36,589 bases of DNA, taken from positions 1 through 36,589 of the forward strand of contig JAEOTZ010000053.1 of NCBI GenBank assembly GCA_016839585.1. The letters are read 5' to 3'. The position numbers and the translations under genes were made by a program. The DNA is from Promethearchaeota archaeon. GTDB lineage: Archaea > Asgardarchaeota > Lokiarchaeia > Sigyniarchaeales > SOKP01. The notes beneath the pieces were generated by a model. The model did not search any database. It was not told the DNA's origin and saw nothing but the letters and a program-made list of their open reading frames with translations. This document shows, piece by piece, positions 17,790-25,757 of this stretch. Positions within the stretch are counted from its first letter, which is position 1. Each line of letters starts with the position of its first letter.

Positions 17790-19112
17790 TTATCTAAATT
17801 TTGGTAGATATTTCTTTTGCAAATCGCTCATCTCGTTAAAAATGTCTTCTGCCATTTCAAAACTCCCAACATTCGGATCAATAGCTAAGCAAGCTAATGC
17901 AAATTCTTTAGATCTTTTTAATGCAGCTTCTACACATAAATCTTGAATAGAAGCTTCAATACGAAGCAACGCAGCGATATTTTTTGGTAGTTCGCCTATT
18001 TTTACACCATGAACACCTTGTTTATTAACTTTAGCTGAAATTTCAAGGACTAAATCTTCTGGTAGATTATTTATCAATCCGTCATTTGGGAGATTTACAG
18101 CACTTTCATAGGAATTCTTATCTGTTATTATTGCTTCAATAATAGGTATAGCTCTTTCTCCAGAGGGTTCTTTAAAAAGAGGTCCAATCTTTGGTCGTTT
18201 TCCTTTTTTCAATCGTTTATAATAATGAGCGATAAGTCCATATATACTTTGATTAAATTGATCTGTATGATTAATCCAATCAATCATATCTTGAGTTTTG
18301 GTAAATTCTTCACCAAATTGAAGATATTCCCCTAAATGGTTATCTCCAACATAGGGAAAATAACCGAATCTATTATAAATCTCAAAGGTTAAAGTTGAAA
18401 ATTCAAATCTGTTTTCATTTTTCTTAAAATAATTCATGGCTTTAACATTAAAATCAAGCATTAAATCTTTTCCAGCAGCTAAATCTTCTAATCCTAATAA
18501 AAAGGCAAAGTGGTTAAGCCCTGCGACTGTCATTTTTAATTCTTCCAGCTTTTTATTAAACATTATCGGTAAATGATGATTTAGAAATCCAATTTGATGA
18601 CATAAACCGATAAATTTTAAATTTTTTGTTGCTCTTTTAATTGCTAAACATACTCTAGACATAGGATTTGAAAAGTTAATAAAAAAAGCATTTGGGCATA
18701 GTTTTTCTATATCTTTTATAATTTCAATAATTGGTGGGATAATCCTCCAAGCATGAAAGTTGCCACCCGGACCTCCACATTCTCCTAAAATCTGAGTAGA
18801 ACCATGCTTTCTGGGGATCTCATAATCCTGCCACCATAATGAAAATCTATCACCGACTTCAATCGAATTAATTATGAAATCAGCATCCTCAAAAGCTTCA
18901 GCTCTATTAGTAGTCCATTGGATATTAAATTTATTTCCTAATCTTTCATTTTCGAAAGTTAATAGCTCATAAACAATTTTCAATTTTTCTTTATTTATAT
19001 CATGAAGTACAATCGTAGAACCTACCAGAACAGTACTTAAATATAAATCACTAAACGTTGATGGACCAAATGAAGTTGATCCTGCTCCAACAAGTACAAT
19101 CTTTTTTTCCAT
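17790..19112 (-). CDS. Family GH4 glycosidase (NAD- and metal-dependent, alpha-galactosidase/6-phosphoglycosidase-like)
   Basis: Cytoplasmic 440-residue protein, normal GH4 length. The N-terminal Rossmann motif is VGAGSTSFG (residues 8-16), with a second nucleotide-fold strand ending at D38. The metal-site residues of GH4 are present: NFSNPM at 146-151, Cys171 in GLCHQ and His201 in LNHFAF. GGPGG at 113-117 follows the usual acidic substrate loop. GH4 enzymes use NAD+ and Mn2+ to hydrolyse glycosides by an oxidation-elimination route. Which sugar, and whether phosphorylated, cannot be told; no PTS or sugar kinase is adjacent. The ATG at 19112 has GGGTTAT about 12 nt upstream. It is a single gene, with a terminator after it. 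Confidence 0.9.
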   Translation of the reverse strand: MEKKIVLVGAGSTSFGPSTFSDLYLSTVLVGSTIVLHDINKEKLKIVYELLTFENERLGNKFNIQWTTNRAEAFEDADFIINSIEVGDRFSLWWQDYEIPRKHGSTQILGECGGPGGNFHAWRIIPPIIEIIKDIEKLCPNAFFINFSNPMSRVCLAIKRATKNLKFIGLCHQIGFLNHHLPIMFNKKLEELKMTVAGLNHFAFLLGLEDLAAGKDLMLDFNVKAMNYFKKNENRFEFSTLTFEIYNRFGYFPYVGDNHLGEYLQFGEEFTKTQDMIDWINHTDQFNQSIYGLIAHYYKRLKKGKRPKIGPLFKEPSGERAIPIIEAIITDKNSYESAVNLPNDGLINNLPEDLVLEISAKVNKQGVHGVKIGELPKNIAALLRIEASIQDLCVEAALKRSKEFALACLAIDPNVGSFEMAEDIFNEMSDLQKKYLPKFR

Positions 19113-19544
19113 AATTTTGAAGGGTTATTTTTTCAATATTTCCTTAAAATATTAACATAATTAAAGAGTTTTCAAATTTTTTAGAATTAATAATTAAGGT
19201 ATCATTGAAATCAATACTACTTTTTTGTATAATTCACGATATTGGAGAGAAATGGGAAATAAATGGGTAAAGTTTATAAAGGATTTTTCTCACAATTCTA
19301 ATAATGAGCTTTTCAAATAATACTACGACATATTGGTGTAGATTACATTTAGGTGTAATAGCTGTATTCATCCGTAGTATTATTAAGAGAGAATAAATCA
19401 AATCTCTTGACCTGTTTCTTATATTTTTTATTGGTTTATTCTCTCAACATATAATAACTATGTAAAATTTATTCGAAAAAGGTCAAGCCTGATTTCATTC
19501 TCCTAGTGAAAGCTAAATCAAAAAAAAAAGGAGGTGAAAAATGG
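19113..19544 (+). ncRNA. Candidate structured leader RNA: two long hairpins and a possible pseudoknot
   Basis: This 432-nt gap has no gene but clear secondary structure on the plus strand. Stem P1: AATAATACTACG (19316-19327) pairs perfectly with 19373-19384, and within its loop ATTACA (19342-19347) pairs with TGTAAT (19354-19359). Stem P2: GAGAGAATAAATCAA (19387-19401) pairs with 19431-19445 over 15 positions, one of them a U.G pair that works only in the plus-strand RNA. The P2 loop holds CTTGACCT (19406-19413), complementary to AGGTCAAG (19480-19487), giving a possible pseudoknot. A strong Shine-Dalgarno GGAGGTGA (19530-19537) and a small gene follow. It could be a cis-regulatory leader or the fold of a small mobile element; no known riboswitch class is recognised. 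Confidence 0.5.
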
Positions 19545-19733
19545 TTGGGAAATAAGTTAAACAAAAATGATCCTTATATGATACTTGACTACTATAAAGA
19601 TTGGGATTCTGATAAAGCTCCAGTCATGATGGTTTTAAATAACTTGGATGATAATCCTGGGCAAATAGAATCTGAAGATGAGAAAAAACTAGCTTATCTT
19701 TGGAACAAGTACAAATATCAAAAATCTAAATAA
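19545..19733 (+). CDS. Small acidic protein of unknown function (62 residues)
   Basis: Not recognised. The frame opens at a GTG at 19506, but the Shine-Dalgarno GGAGGTGA (19530-19537) lies 7 nt before an in-frame TTG at 19545, so I take that as the start (MGNKLNKNDPYMILDYYKDW...). The ATG at 19541, only 3 nt from the Shine-Dalgarno, opens a different frame and stops after four codons. The protein is charged and soluble, rich in D, K, N and Y, with a helix-prone C-terminus (EDEKKLAYLWNKYKYQ), no Cys and no membrane segment. It follows the structured region and is closed by T-tracts at 19735-19743 and 19753-19760. Confidence 0.6.
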   Translation: MGNKLNKNDPYMILDYYKDWDSDKAPVMMVLNNLDDNPGQIESEDEKKLAYLWNKYKYQKSK

Positions 19734-19734
19734 A

Positions 19735-19760
19735 TTTTTTTTTATTTACTTATTTTTTTT
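19735..19760 (+). terminator. U-tract terminator after the 62-residue protein gene
   Basis: Nine T at 19735-19743 and eight T at 19753-19760 follow directly after the stop codon, and reach the end of the convergent aminotransferase gene. Confidence 0.55.
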
Positions 19761-20934
19761 AGTTAAGGACTTTATCTATCCTTTCTAATGCTTCTTTAAT
19801 TCTTTCTATTGGCTGTGTTAAAGCAAATCTAACAAAACCTTCTCCATATTGACCAAAACCAATCCCTGGAGTTATAATTACCCCTACATTGATCAATTTT
19901 TTAACAAAATCCATGCTATTTGTTTCTCCCTCAGGAATTTGAATCCATACATAAAAAGTTGCTTTTGGTTTATCTGTTTCCCAACCAATCTTATTTAATC
20001 CTTCAACCAGTACATCACGTCTTTTTTCATAAATTTTCATGTTTTTATCCACGATTTCTGGTTTTTTTTCTGATTTATATTCATTTAATCCTTTTATTAC
20101 TGCTTTTTGTATAAAAATTGGACACCCTGAATCAATTTGAGATTTTATTTTTCTTAATCCTTCAATAATTTCTTGATTACCCACTGCCCATCCACATCTA
20201 AATCCTGTCATATTAAATGTTTTTGATGCACTATTAATTTCAATATGATCAGGATTAATTTGCAATAGAGTAGGGGCTATATAGTCGCCAAAAGTGAATT
20301 CAGAATAAGGATTATCGTATATAATAATAAAATTATAATCTTCAGCATAATCTACAGCTTTTTTCAGATATTCTATAGGTGCTATGGCTCCAGTAGGATT
20401 ATTTGGATAATTTAAATACATCATTTTTGCTTTTTTTAGAATTTTAGTCTCTATTAATTCTAAATTTGGAAGAAATTTATTCTCTCTTGTTAATGGCATT
20501 AAATAAGGTTTTCCATCACATAGTTTTGTTGCTCCATTTGCATAAACAGGATATCCTGGATTAGGACATAACACAATATCTCCTGGATTGATAAATGCTC
20601 TTGCAATATTAGCAACTCCTTCCTTTCCTCCTAATACATTAGTAACCTCTCTATCAGCATTAAAATCTAACCCAAATCTTACCTTATACCATCTAACAAT
20701 CCCTTCTCTGAAAATCTCTTCTCCCATACTAGCAGGATAATTTTGATTTTCAGGAATTTTTACCTGATTGATCAACTCATTTATAATTAATTCCGGAGTC
20801 GTCAGATCGGGATCTCCTATTCCCAACGAAATGAAATCTATTCCTTCTTTCTTTTTCTTAGCTTTTAATTCTTCAATTGCCACGAAAATATATTTTGGTA
20901 ATCTGTTTACTCTTTCAGCATATTCTATTTTCAT
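19759..20934 (-). CDS. Class I/II PLP aminotransferase, LL-diaminopimelate aminotransferase-like
   Basis: Cytoplasmic fold-type I aminotransferase. Counting from the TTG at 20940, the PLP lysine is Lys240 in SASKTFNMTGFRCGW, with NYPNNPTG at 177-184, Asp209 in YDNPY for the pyridine nitrogen and Tyr212. The C-terminal Arg that binds the carboxylate is in GFVRFALT. Motifs ISLGIGDPDLTTP and NYPASMGEEIFREG closely fit the DapL family (LL-2,6-diaminopimelate from tetrahydrodipicolinate and glutamate) used for lysine in many archaea. Related alanine or aspartate aminotransferases look similar, so substrate is uncertain. I choose the ATG at 20934 (second Met), spaced 7 nt from AGTGAT; the TTG two codons upstream is too close to it. 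It is monocistronic as far as can be seen. Confidence 0.88.
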   Translation of the reverse strand: MKIEYAERVNRLPKYIFVAIEELKAKKKKEGIDFISLGIGDPDLTTPELIINELINQVKIPENQNYPASMGEEIFREGIVRWYKVRFGLDFNADREVTNVLGGKEGVANIARAFINPGDIVLCPNPGYPVYANGATKLCDGKPYLMPLTRENKFLPNLELIETKILKKAKMMYLNYPNNPTGAIAPIEYLKKAVDYAEDYNFIIIYDNPYSEFTFGDYIAPTLLQINPDHIEINSASKTFNMTGFRCGWAVGNQEIIEGLRKIKSQIDSGCPIFIQKAVIKGLNEYKSEKKPEIVDKNMKIYEKRRDVLVEGLNKIGWETDKPKATFYVWIQIPEGETNSMDFVKKLINVGVIITPGIGFGQYGEGFVRFALTQPIERIKEALERIDKVLN

Positions 20935-21025
20935 CTTCAAATCACTTTATTATTAAAATAAGATATTAGAAAAGAAGTAAAATTATTTTGTTTAAAGAAT
21001 AATAATAATTTTTCGAATTCATAAT

Positions 21026-22078
21026 TTAACTATCTTCAATCTTCCAATCCCTTTTGGTTCTCCACTCATGACCACACATGCCGCAAATATACTTGAAACC
21101 ATAAATATTGGGATTTTCCATAATAATATTTTCCCGATCTATTACTTCACGTATTTTGTTTCGATCGTTATTCAAACATTTTGGACATTGCCTTCGTAAT
21201 CCTTTTCTAATTTCCTCTAGTATAATTTTAATTTTTGATGGAGCTGGTTTGGACACTTCTAGAATCTCAATAGGTTTAGTAATAGCTTCTTCTTGAAATT
21301 CTGGTAATTTTAAATATTTGAAGAAAAGCTCAGATAATAATTGATCAACAGTTTCCCCTGCTTTAGCTTGTTCTGTTAAAGCGGCCTCGATTTCCTTTAA
21401 TGCACTAATATCTTGATAATCTAGAAAATGGACTTCTCCTAATTGGAGATCTGAATAATTAGTTTTTGATTTAAGTTTTGTAAGAATAAAGTGAGTAAAA
21501 TCTCTAACAAGATAGGTTAATTTCATTTTAATTTCTTTTAAATTCTCAAGTTTAAATTCTCCTCTATGTTGAGCAACCCACTTTTTCACATCTGCCAGAT
21601 TTTTTAACATTTCTTCGTTTGTTTTTAATTCAGCTACTTTTTTCTGATCTTCAATAACTCCATAAACTAAGAATGGTGCTTCAAAATGTGTTTTTTCAAT
21701 AAACGCGTCCATCATATCTGCAAGGTGAATAAAATTATCTCCTATGTCCTCATCAATTTTAATGAAAAATATACCCCCACTCGCACCAATAAATAAGCCT
21801 TTTTCCATTATTAGATCCTGAGATTCTTCTTCTTTCCAAGCAAATGAAGTTTTCCATTTAATTATATCGAAATTTCTCTCTCTATAAATTAATGAGAAAT
21901 TCCAAACATAACTCTCTTTAGCGAGATGATGTATTACTCCCTCTGGGAATAATGATTCTTTATCTACTTTTTGAGAAGGGATTTGATAATTAATTGAATG
22001 ACCTAATTTTTTAAGATCTTTAGAAATTAAACCTGGAGGAGCATCTCCAATAACAATTTGATATTCAATATATCTAAT
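21026..22078 (-). CDS. Zinc-ribbon protein with possible degenerate small-GTPase fold; apparent ATT start
   Basis: The first ATG is at 21808 (260 residues), but the same frame stays open and protein-like for 90 more codons up to a TGA at 22087. No ATG, GTG or TTG occurs there. GGTGA (22089-22085) is followed after 6 nt by ATT at 22078, so an ATT start giving 350 residues is the best reading. Residues 6-20 (YQIVIGDAPPGLISK) look like strand 1 plus a P-loop of a Ras-like GTPase that has lost GxxxxGK[ST]. GLFIGASGGIFFIKIDE (94-110) and APFLVYGVIED (134-144) fit the later strands, without NKxD. This would be a non-GTP-binding relative (inference). The middle is helical (to about 275). The C-terminus is a zinc ribbon with Cys298, Cys301, Cys332 and Cys335. 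The partner is unknown. Confidence 0.7.
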   Translation of the reverse strand: MRYIEYQIVIGDAPPGLISKDLKKLGHSINYQIPSQKVDKESLFPEGVIHHLAKESYVWNFSLIYRERNFDIIKWKTSFAWKEEESQDLIMEKGLFIGASGGIFFIKIDEDIGDNFIHLADMMDAFIEKTHFEAPFLVYGVIEDQKKVAELKTNEEMLKNLADVKKWVAQHRGEFKLENLKEIKMKLTYLVRDFTHFILTKLKSKTNYSDLQLGEVHFLDYQDISALKEIEAALTEQAKAGETVDQLLSELFFKYLKLPEFQEEAITKPIEILEVSKPAPSKIKIILEEIRKGLRRQCPKCLNNDRNKIREVIDRENIIMENPNIYGFKYICGMCGHEWRTKRDWKIEDS

Positions 22079-22228
22079 CTTATTTCACCAATATTTTATA
22101 TAAATTATTGAGATTTAATTTTCTTCTCTAATAAGATTAATATTAGTTTTGATAATTTTTATTTTTATTTTTGTAAAAATAACAAAAATTTGAAAAAAAT
22201 TAGTTTTAATTTAGTCAGGATGTAAAAA

Positions 22229-23530
22229 TTAATCCCTATTTTTATCACTTAACTCATATTCTTTAGAATCCATCATTAAAAAAGGAATAATTCCAATATT
22301 TGAAATAATTGCCATGAAGATAAATAATATTGCATAAATTGTATATGTACTTAATCCCTCTAAAGCACCAAATAAAATTCCTGTTAATTGTAATCCTATG
22401 ACAGTACCAATATTTACAAATGAATTACATGTAGCATAATAAGTACTATCAACTTCAGGATACAATGTTGATATTTGACCTACTACTGCAGAATACGATG
22501 AATTCCTCCAACCTGCAGAGGAACCAATAAGAAATGCAAAAAATATCAGAAGCGGAACTATAGTTGGGATCAAGAACAATAATAGTGATACTGTTGTCAC
22601 TAAAAGTGAAGAGTAAATTCCAAGCTTCCTCGTTTTTAAATCTGAAATATAACCTCCTATTACTGCTCCTAATATTACTCCTAAACCAATGAATAAGGAT
22701 ATAAATGCATTTGGTTCGTATAATGATTCATTAGTCTCTAACAATTCGATTGTAGCGCCCTCTGATCCAATAAATCCTGCTTCTATAATTATGTAAAGTG
22801 ATAAAAATACAAAAATAACGCCGTCTACAAATGAATTAAATAATGCAAACATGTAAACTCTCCAATTTTTACCCTTTCCAAAAATTAATTTTAAATTGGT
22901 TTTGATACTAAAATCAATATGAGTAACTGCTTCTTTAACAATTAGAATAGTCAGGGATGATAAAATCATTACGATTCCTAATCCTATGAAAACTAATTCA
23001 ATACTTCCACCTGCAAGCATATAAAAAGCCACGATTAAAGGTCCTCCTATAATTATTCCAACTGATCTGATACCCCAACAGACACCTTGAACACGCCCTA
23101 GCTTTTCTTTTGGAGTTATATCAAGTATTAACCCATCTATTGCTGTGTCTGCAATAGCTACTCCTAGAACAATAAGTACACCCCCCACTGTAAATAGCAT
23201 AAACGCTGTATTAGCGGTTATAATAAAAGGTATTAAGATCCAGAGTAAACCAGATATAGTGACTGGAGCGATAATCCACGGCTTCCGCCTGCCTAAGTTT
23301 TTAAGGGCATATTTATCGCTTAACATACCATATATGAATTTTATGGCAAAGGGCATTAAAACTATTGATAGTAAGAAAGCTATGTCCTCTCCTGTTACTG
23401 CTCCAAGTTCCATAATTAAATAAATTGGTACAATAACTGCAAACATCGATTGATTAATTCCTTGAAAGAAATAATTTAGGGAAAATATTCCTATATAAGA
23501 GCCTTTAAATTCTGTTTTGTTTTTTTCCAT
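22229..23530 (-). CDS. MFS transporter (12-span)
   Basis: Integral membrane permease of 433 residues with about 12 hydrophobic segments. The MFS motif A between spans 2 and 3 is GMLSDKY followed by GRRKP (residues 68-84). The sequence DTAIDGLILDITPKEKLGRVQG near residue 130 resembles the AmpG / folate-biopterin (PcfB-like) branch of the superfamily. A second motif-A-like loop, GGYISDLKTRK, lies in the C-terminal half near 290. A hydrophilic insert between spans 7 and 8 (around 255-270) is glutamate-rich. Substrate cannot be assigned. It is divergent from the DUF134 gene at 23785, which makes that regulator a possible controller. Confidence 0.9.
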   Translation of the reverse strand: MEKNKTEFKGSYIGIFSLNYFFQGINQSMFAVIVPIYLIMELGAVTGEDIAFLLSIVLMPFAIKFIYGMLSDKYALKNLGRRKPWIIAPVTISGLLWILIPFIITANTAFMLFTVGGVLIVLGVAIADTAIDGLILDITPKEKLGRVQGVCWGIRSVGIIIGGPLIVAFYMLAGGSIELVFIGLGIVMILSSLTILIVKEAVTHIDFSIKTNLKLIFGKGKNWRVYMFALFNSFVDGVIFVFLSLYIIIEAGFIGSEGATIELLETNESLYEPNAFISLFIGLGVILGAVIGGYISDLKTRKLGIYSSLLVTTVSLLLFLIPTIVPLLIFFAFLIGSSAGWRNSSYSAVVGQISTLYPEVDSTYYATCNSFVNIGTVIGLQLTGILFGALEGLSTYTIYAILFIFMAIISNIGIIPFLMMDSKEYELSDKNRD

Positions 23531-23784
23531 GGTTAATCAATATTGTTGTTTAATAATATTTTAAATTTGTATCTTAAAAGTTAATATAATTTTTATATTT
23601 AGATATTTATAAAATTAACAGAATTTTACTTTACAATAATATATCCATCTTGATCTCTATAGTTGAAAACTAATAACCTAAAACCTTATAATTAAAATTT
23701 TTATTTTGAATATATAGTATTATAATTCTGAAAATAGATCTAAATAATTATTAATTATTTTACAAAAAAGACTTCTGATTGGAG

Positions 23785-24213
23785 ATGGGACGCCGCACGC
23801 GCATGAGATTCGTCAAGAGGACTCCAGATAATATTTATTTCGCTGGAGTTGGTGAATCAAGCTCAAATACAGAGCAATTTGTCATTTTAACTGTTGCTGA
23901 ATTTGAGGCAATGCGCTTAAAACATTATATAAATCTAAATCAAAAAGATGCAGCTGAAAAAATGGGAGTTTCTCAGCCTACTTTTTCCAGAATTTTAGAA
24001 AATGCCCATCAAAAAGCAACTCAAGCACTCATGGAAGGAAAAGAAATAAGAGTTTATGGAGGTAATATCGATTATAAACAGGGATTTATCGGTTATGGAT
24101 GCTTGAATTGCGATGCGGAATGGGAAGATGAAAGTGCTTCGAAAGATAAGAAAGTTAATTGCCCAAAGTGTGAATCTAATAAAATTTATTATTTAGTAAG
24201 AGAACCATTATGA
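23785..24213 (+). CDS. DUF134 family helix-turn-helix protein with zinc ribbon
   Basis: The first 95 residues match DUF134 (PF02001): basic start MGRRTRMRFV, then VILTVAEFEAMRLKHYINLNQ and a sigma70-region-4-like helix-turn-helix at 52-75 (KDAAEKMGVSQPTFSRILENA), then KEIRVYGG. DUF134 proteins are predicted DNA-binding regulators. A C-terminal zinc ribbon follows (Cys106, Cys109, Cys126, Cys129), which most bacterial members lack. I use the ATG at 23785. The frame also opens at a TTG at 23779, but M-x-R-R is the usual start. No useful Shine-Dalgarno lies ahead of it, so a leaderless or short-leader message is likely. It is divergent from the MFS transporter. Confidence 0.9.
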   Translation: MGRRTRMRFVKRTPDNIYFAGVGESSSNTEQFVILTVAEFEAMRLKHYINLNQKDAAEKMGVSQPTFSRILENAHQKATQALMEGKEIRVYGGNIDYKQGFIGYGCLNCDAEWEDESASKDKKVNCPKCESNKIYYLVREPL

Positions 24214-24224
24214 TTTGAGGAGTA

Positions 24225-24398
24225 TTAAATAGGATAATCTTTCCGAATTTGAAGTTCCAGCTTATATGATTCAATCTGATTTTTGATATAATTATAAGCT
24301 TTAGGTTCAATTCGATGACCATATTTTTTTAGATGATCTTTTAAAATTTCTATTGAAAGTTCTAATTTACTTATTCTTTCTTCTACTTCCCTCATCAT
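24225..24398 (-). CDS. Small coiled-coil protein (57 residues)
   Basis: Below the usual length cut-off but well supported. The ATG at 24398 (an ATG-ATG pair) is preceded by GAGGGA with 8-nt spacing, and the frame ends at a TAA at 24225-24227, just after the convergent DUF134 gene. The product starts MMREVEERISKLELSIEILK and continues with a basic-acidic helix ending LQIRKDYPI. It has heptad-like spacing of I and L and no Cys or membrane segment. It is probably a small helical, possibly dimeric protein of unknown role, divergent from the Fe-S protein gene at 24590. Confidence 0.68.
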   Translation of the reverse strand: MMREVEERISKLELSIEILKDHLKKYGHRIEPKAYNYIKNQIESYKLELQIRKDYPI

Positions 24399-24589
24399 AA
24401 TTCTTTTCCCTCAAATAAAAAATTATATGATTTAATAGATTCTTATTTTTTTCTAATATAAAAATCAGAGGGGGTAGAAGATTTCATGGATTATCTTGTC
24501 TAAACTATATCATTAAGGACACATTTTTGTCATCAATTATTCTCGAAATATAATTAAGTTATGAAATTTTTAATCTATCAAACAATTAA

Positions 24590-25726
24590 ATGAGATTATC
24601 TTTAAACAGGGTAAAGATAAAATTGACTGACAAATTTTGGTATAAAGTAGCAAGAACTATTGTAAAAGCTGGGAGATTTCCTTTTCCAATCAGTGACCAT
24701 TTAATAGATTTATTAAAGAACTTAATGAATGAAGAACAAGCAAGATTCGTTTTAAATTTTAAAAAACCATCCCTAACTCTTAAAGAGATTAAAGAGAGAG
24801 CAAATCTTAATGATGAATATATATTGAGAATGTTAGATGATTTAATGCGTGGAGGAATTGTAATTGGTACTATGAGTAATAGTGCAGGAGTCATGGTATA
24901 TCGATTAATGCCTGTATTTCCTGGTGTTTTCGAGTACCAGTTCTTAACTGGTAAATCAACTGAGAGAGATAAAAGACTAGCAAAATTATTTGAGGTTTTA
25001 TTCCAAGAAATGAGTGATGGCGTTCAAAAGAATTATGATAATGTTTTAGAAATGTTTAAAGTTGCTCCAGCAACAGACAGAACTATTCCAGTTGAGGAAG
25101 AAGTCGAAGTTGGAACTGAAACGACAATTCCGTATGAAAATATTAAAGACTATGTTGAAAATTATGATGATATTGCTTTAGTAAATTGTTACTGTCGTCA
25201 TGAAAAAGAATTGATTGATGATCCTTGTAAAATTAATGCCCCTAAAAAAAATTGTTTTCTTTTTGGCAAAAGTGCAATTTTTGGCATTGAACAAGAGTTT
25301 GGAGAGCGAGTAACAAAAGAAGAAGCCCTGAGGATATTTCGAGAAGCAGAAGATCATGGACTAGTCCATAAAGTGTTCCATGTTGACTCAGATCCTAATA
25401 GAGGAATCGAAGCAATATGTAATTGTTGTTCCTGCTGCTGTGGGATGTTTCAGATGTATTATCGAGGAGTATTACCTTTACATACAATAAGTTCTTACCT
25501 TGCGAAAGTTGATGATCAGATATGTATAGGCTGTGGAACTTGTGTCGAGAAATGTCCGATGGAAACCATCGATTTAGAAGATTCACTAGCTAATGTCAAT
25601 AATGAGAAATGTATAGGTTGTGGGGTCTGTGCTCACCATTGTCCTGAAGGAGCTATACATTTAGAGCGAATTGGTTTTAGGTATGTATTTGTTCCCCCAA
25701 AAAAATTAAAAACAAGTTTATCTTAA
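24590..25726 (+). CDS. 18-cysteine iron-sulfur protein with N-terminal winged-helix-like region and 2x[4Fe-4S] ferredoxin domain
   Basis: 378 residues, soluble. Residues 45-110 look like a winged helix (LTLKEIKERANLNDEYILRM, then a basic wing). Residues 195-290 form a cysteine-rich domain: Cys200 and Cys202 (CYCR), Cys213, Cys222, and the cluster CNCCSCCCG at 277-285. The C-terminus is a bacterial-type ferredoxin with CxxCxxCxxxCP at 312-322 and again at 341-351. That is 18 likely metal ligands, enough for two [4Fe-4S] clusters and at least one further centre. Proteins of this layout are widespread in anaerobic archaea and Deltaproteobacteria, usually annotated only as 4Fe-4S binding, with no defined reaction. 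The ATG at 24590 has no Shine-Dalgarno. It is convergent with the flavoenzyme gene at 25758, which carries its own cluster; electron exchange between them is conceivable. Confidence 0.85.
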   Translation: MRLSLNRVKIKLTDKFWYKVARTIVKAGRFPFPISDHLIDLLKNLMNEEQARFVLNFKKPSLTLKEIKERANLNDEYILRMLDDLMRGGIVIGTMSNSAGVMVYRLMPVFPGVFEYQFLTGKSTERDKRLAKLFEVLFQEMSDGVQKNYDNVLEMFKVAPATDRTIPVEEEVEVGTETTIPYENIKDYVENYDDIALVNCYCRHEKELIDDPCKINAPKKNCFLFGKSAIFGIEQEFGERVTKEEALRIFREAEDHGLVHKVFHVDSDPNRGIEAICNCCSCCCGMFQMYYRGVLPLHTISSYLAKVDDQICIGCGTCVEKCPMETIDLEDSLANVNNEKCIGCGVCAHHCPEGAIHLERIGFRYVFVPPKKLKTSLS

Positions 25727-25757
25727 AAATATTAGAAAAAGATAAATTTTAAAAAAG

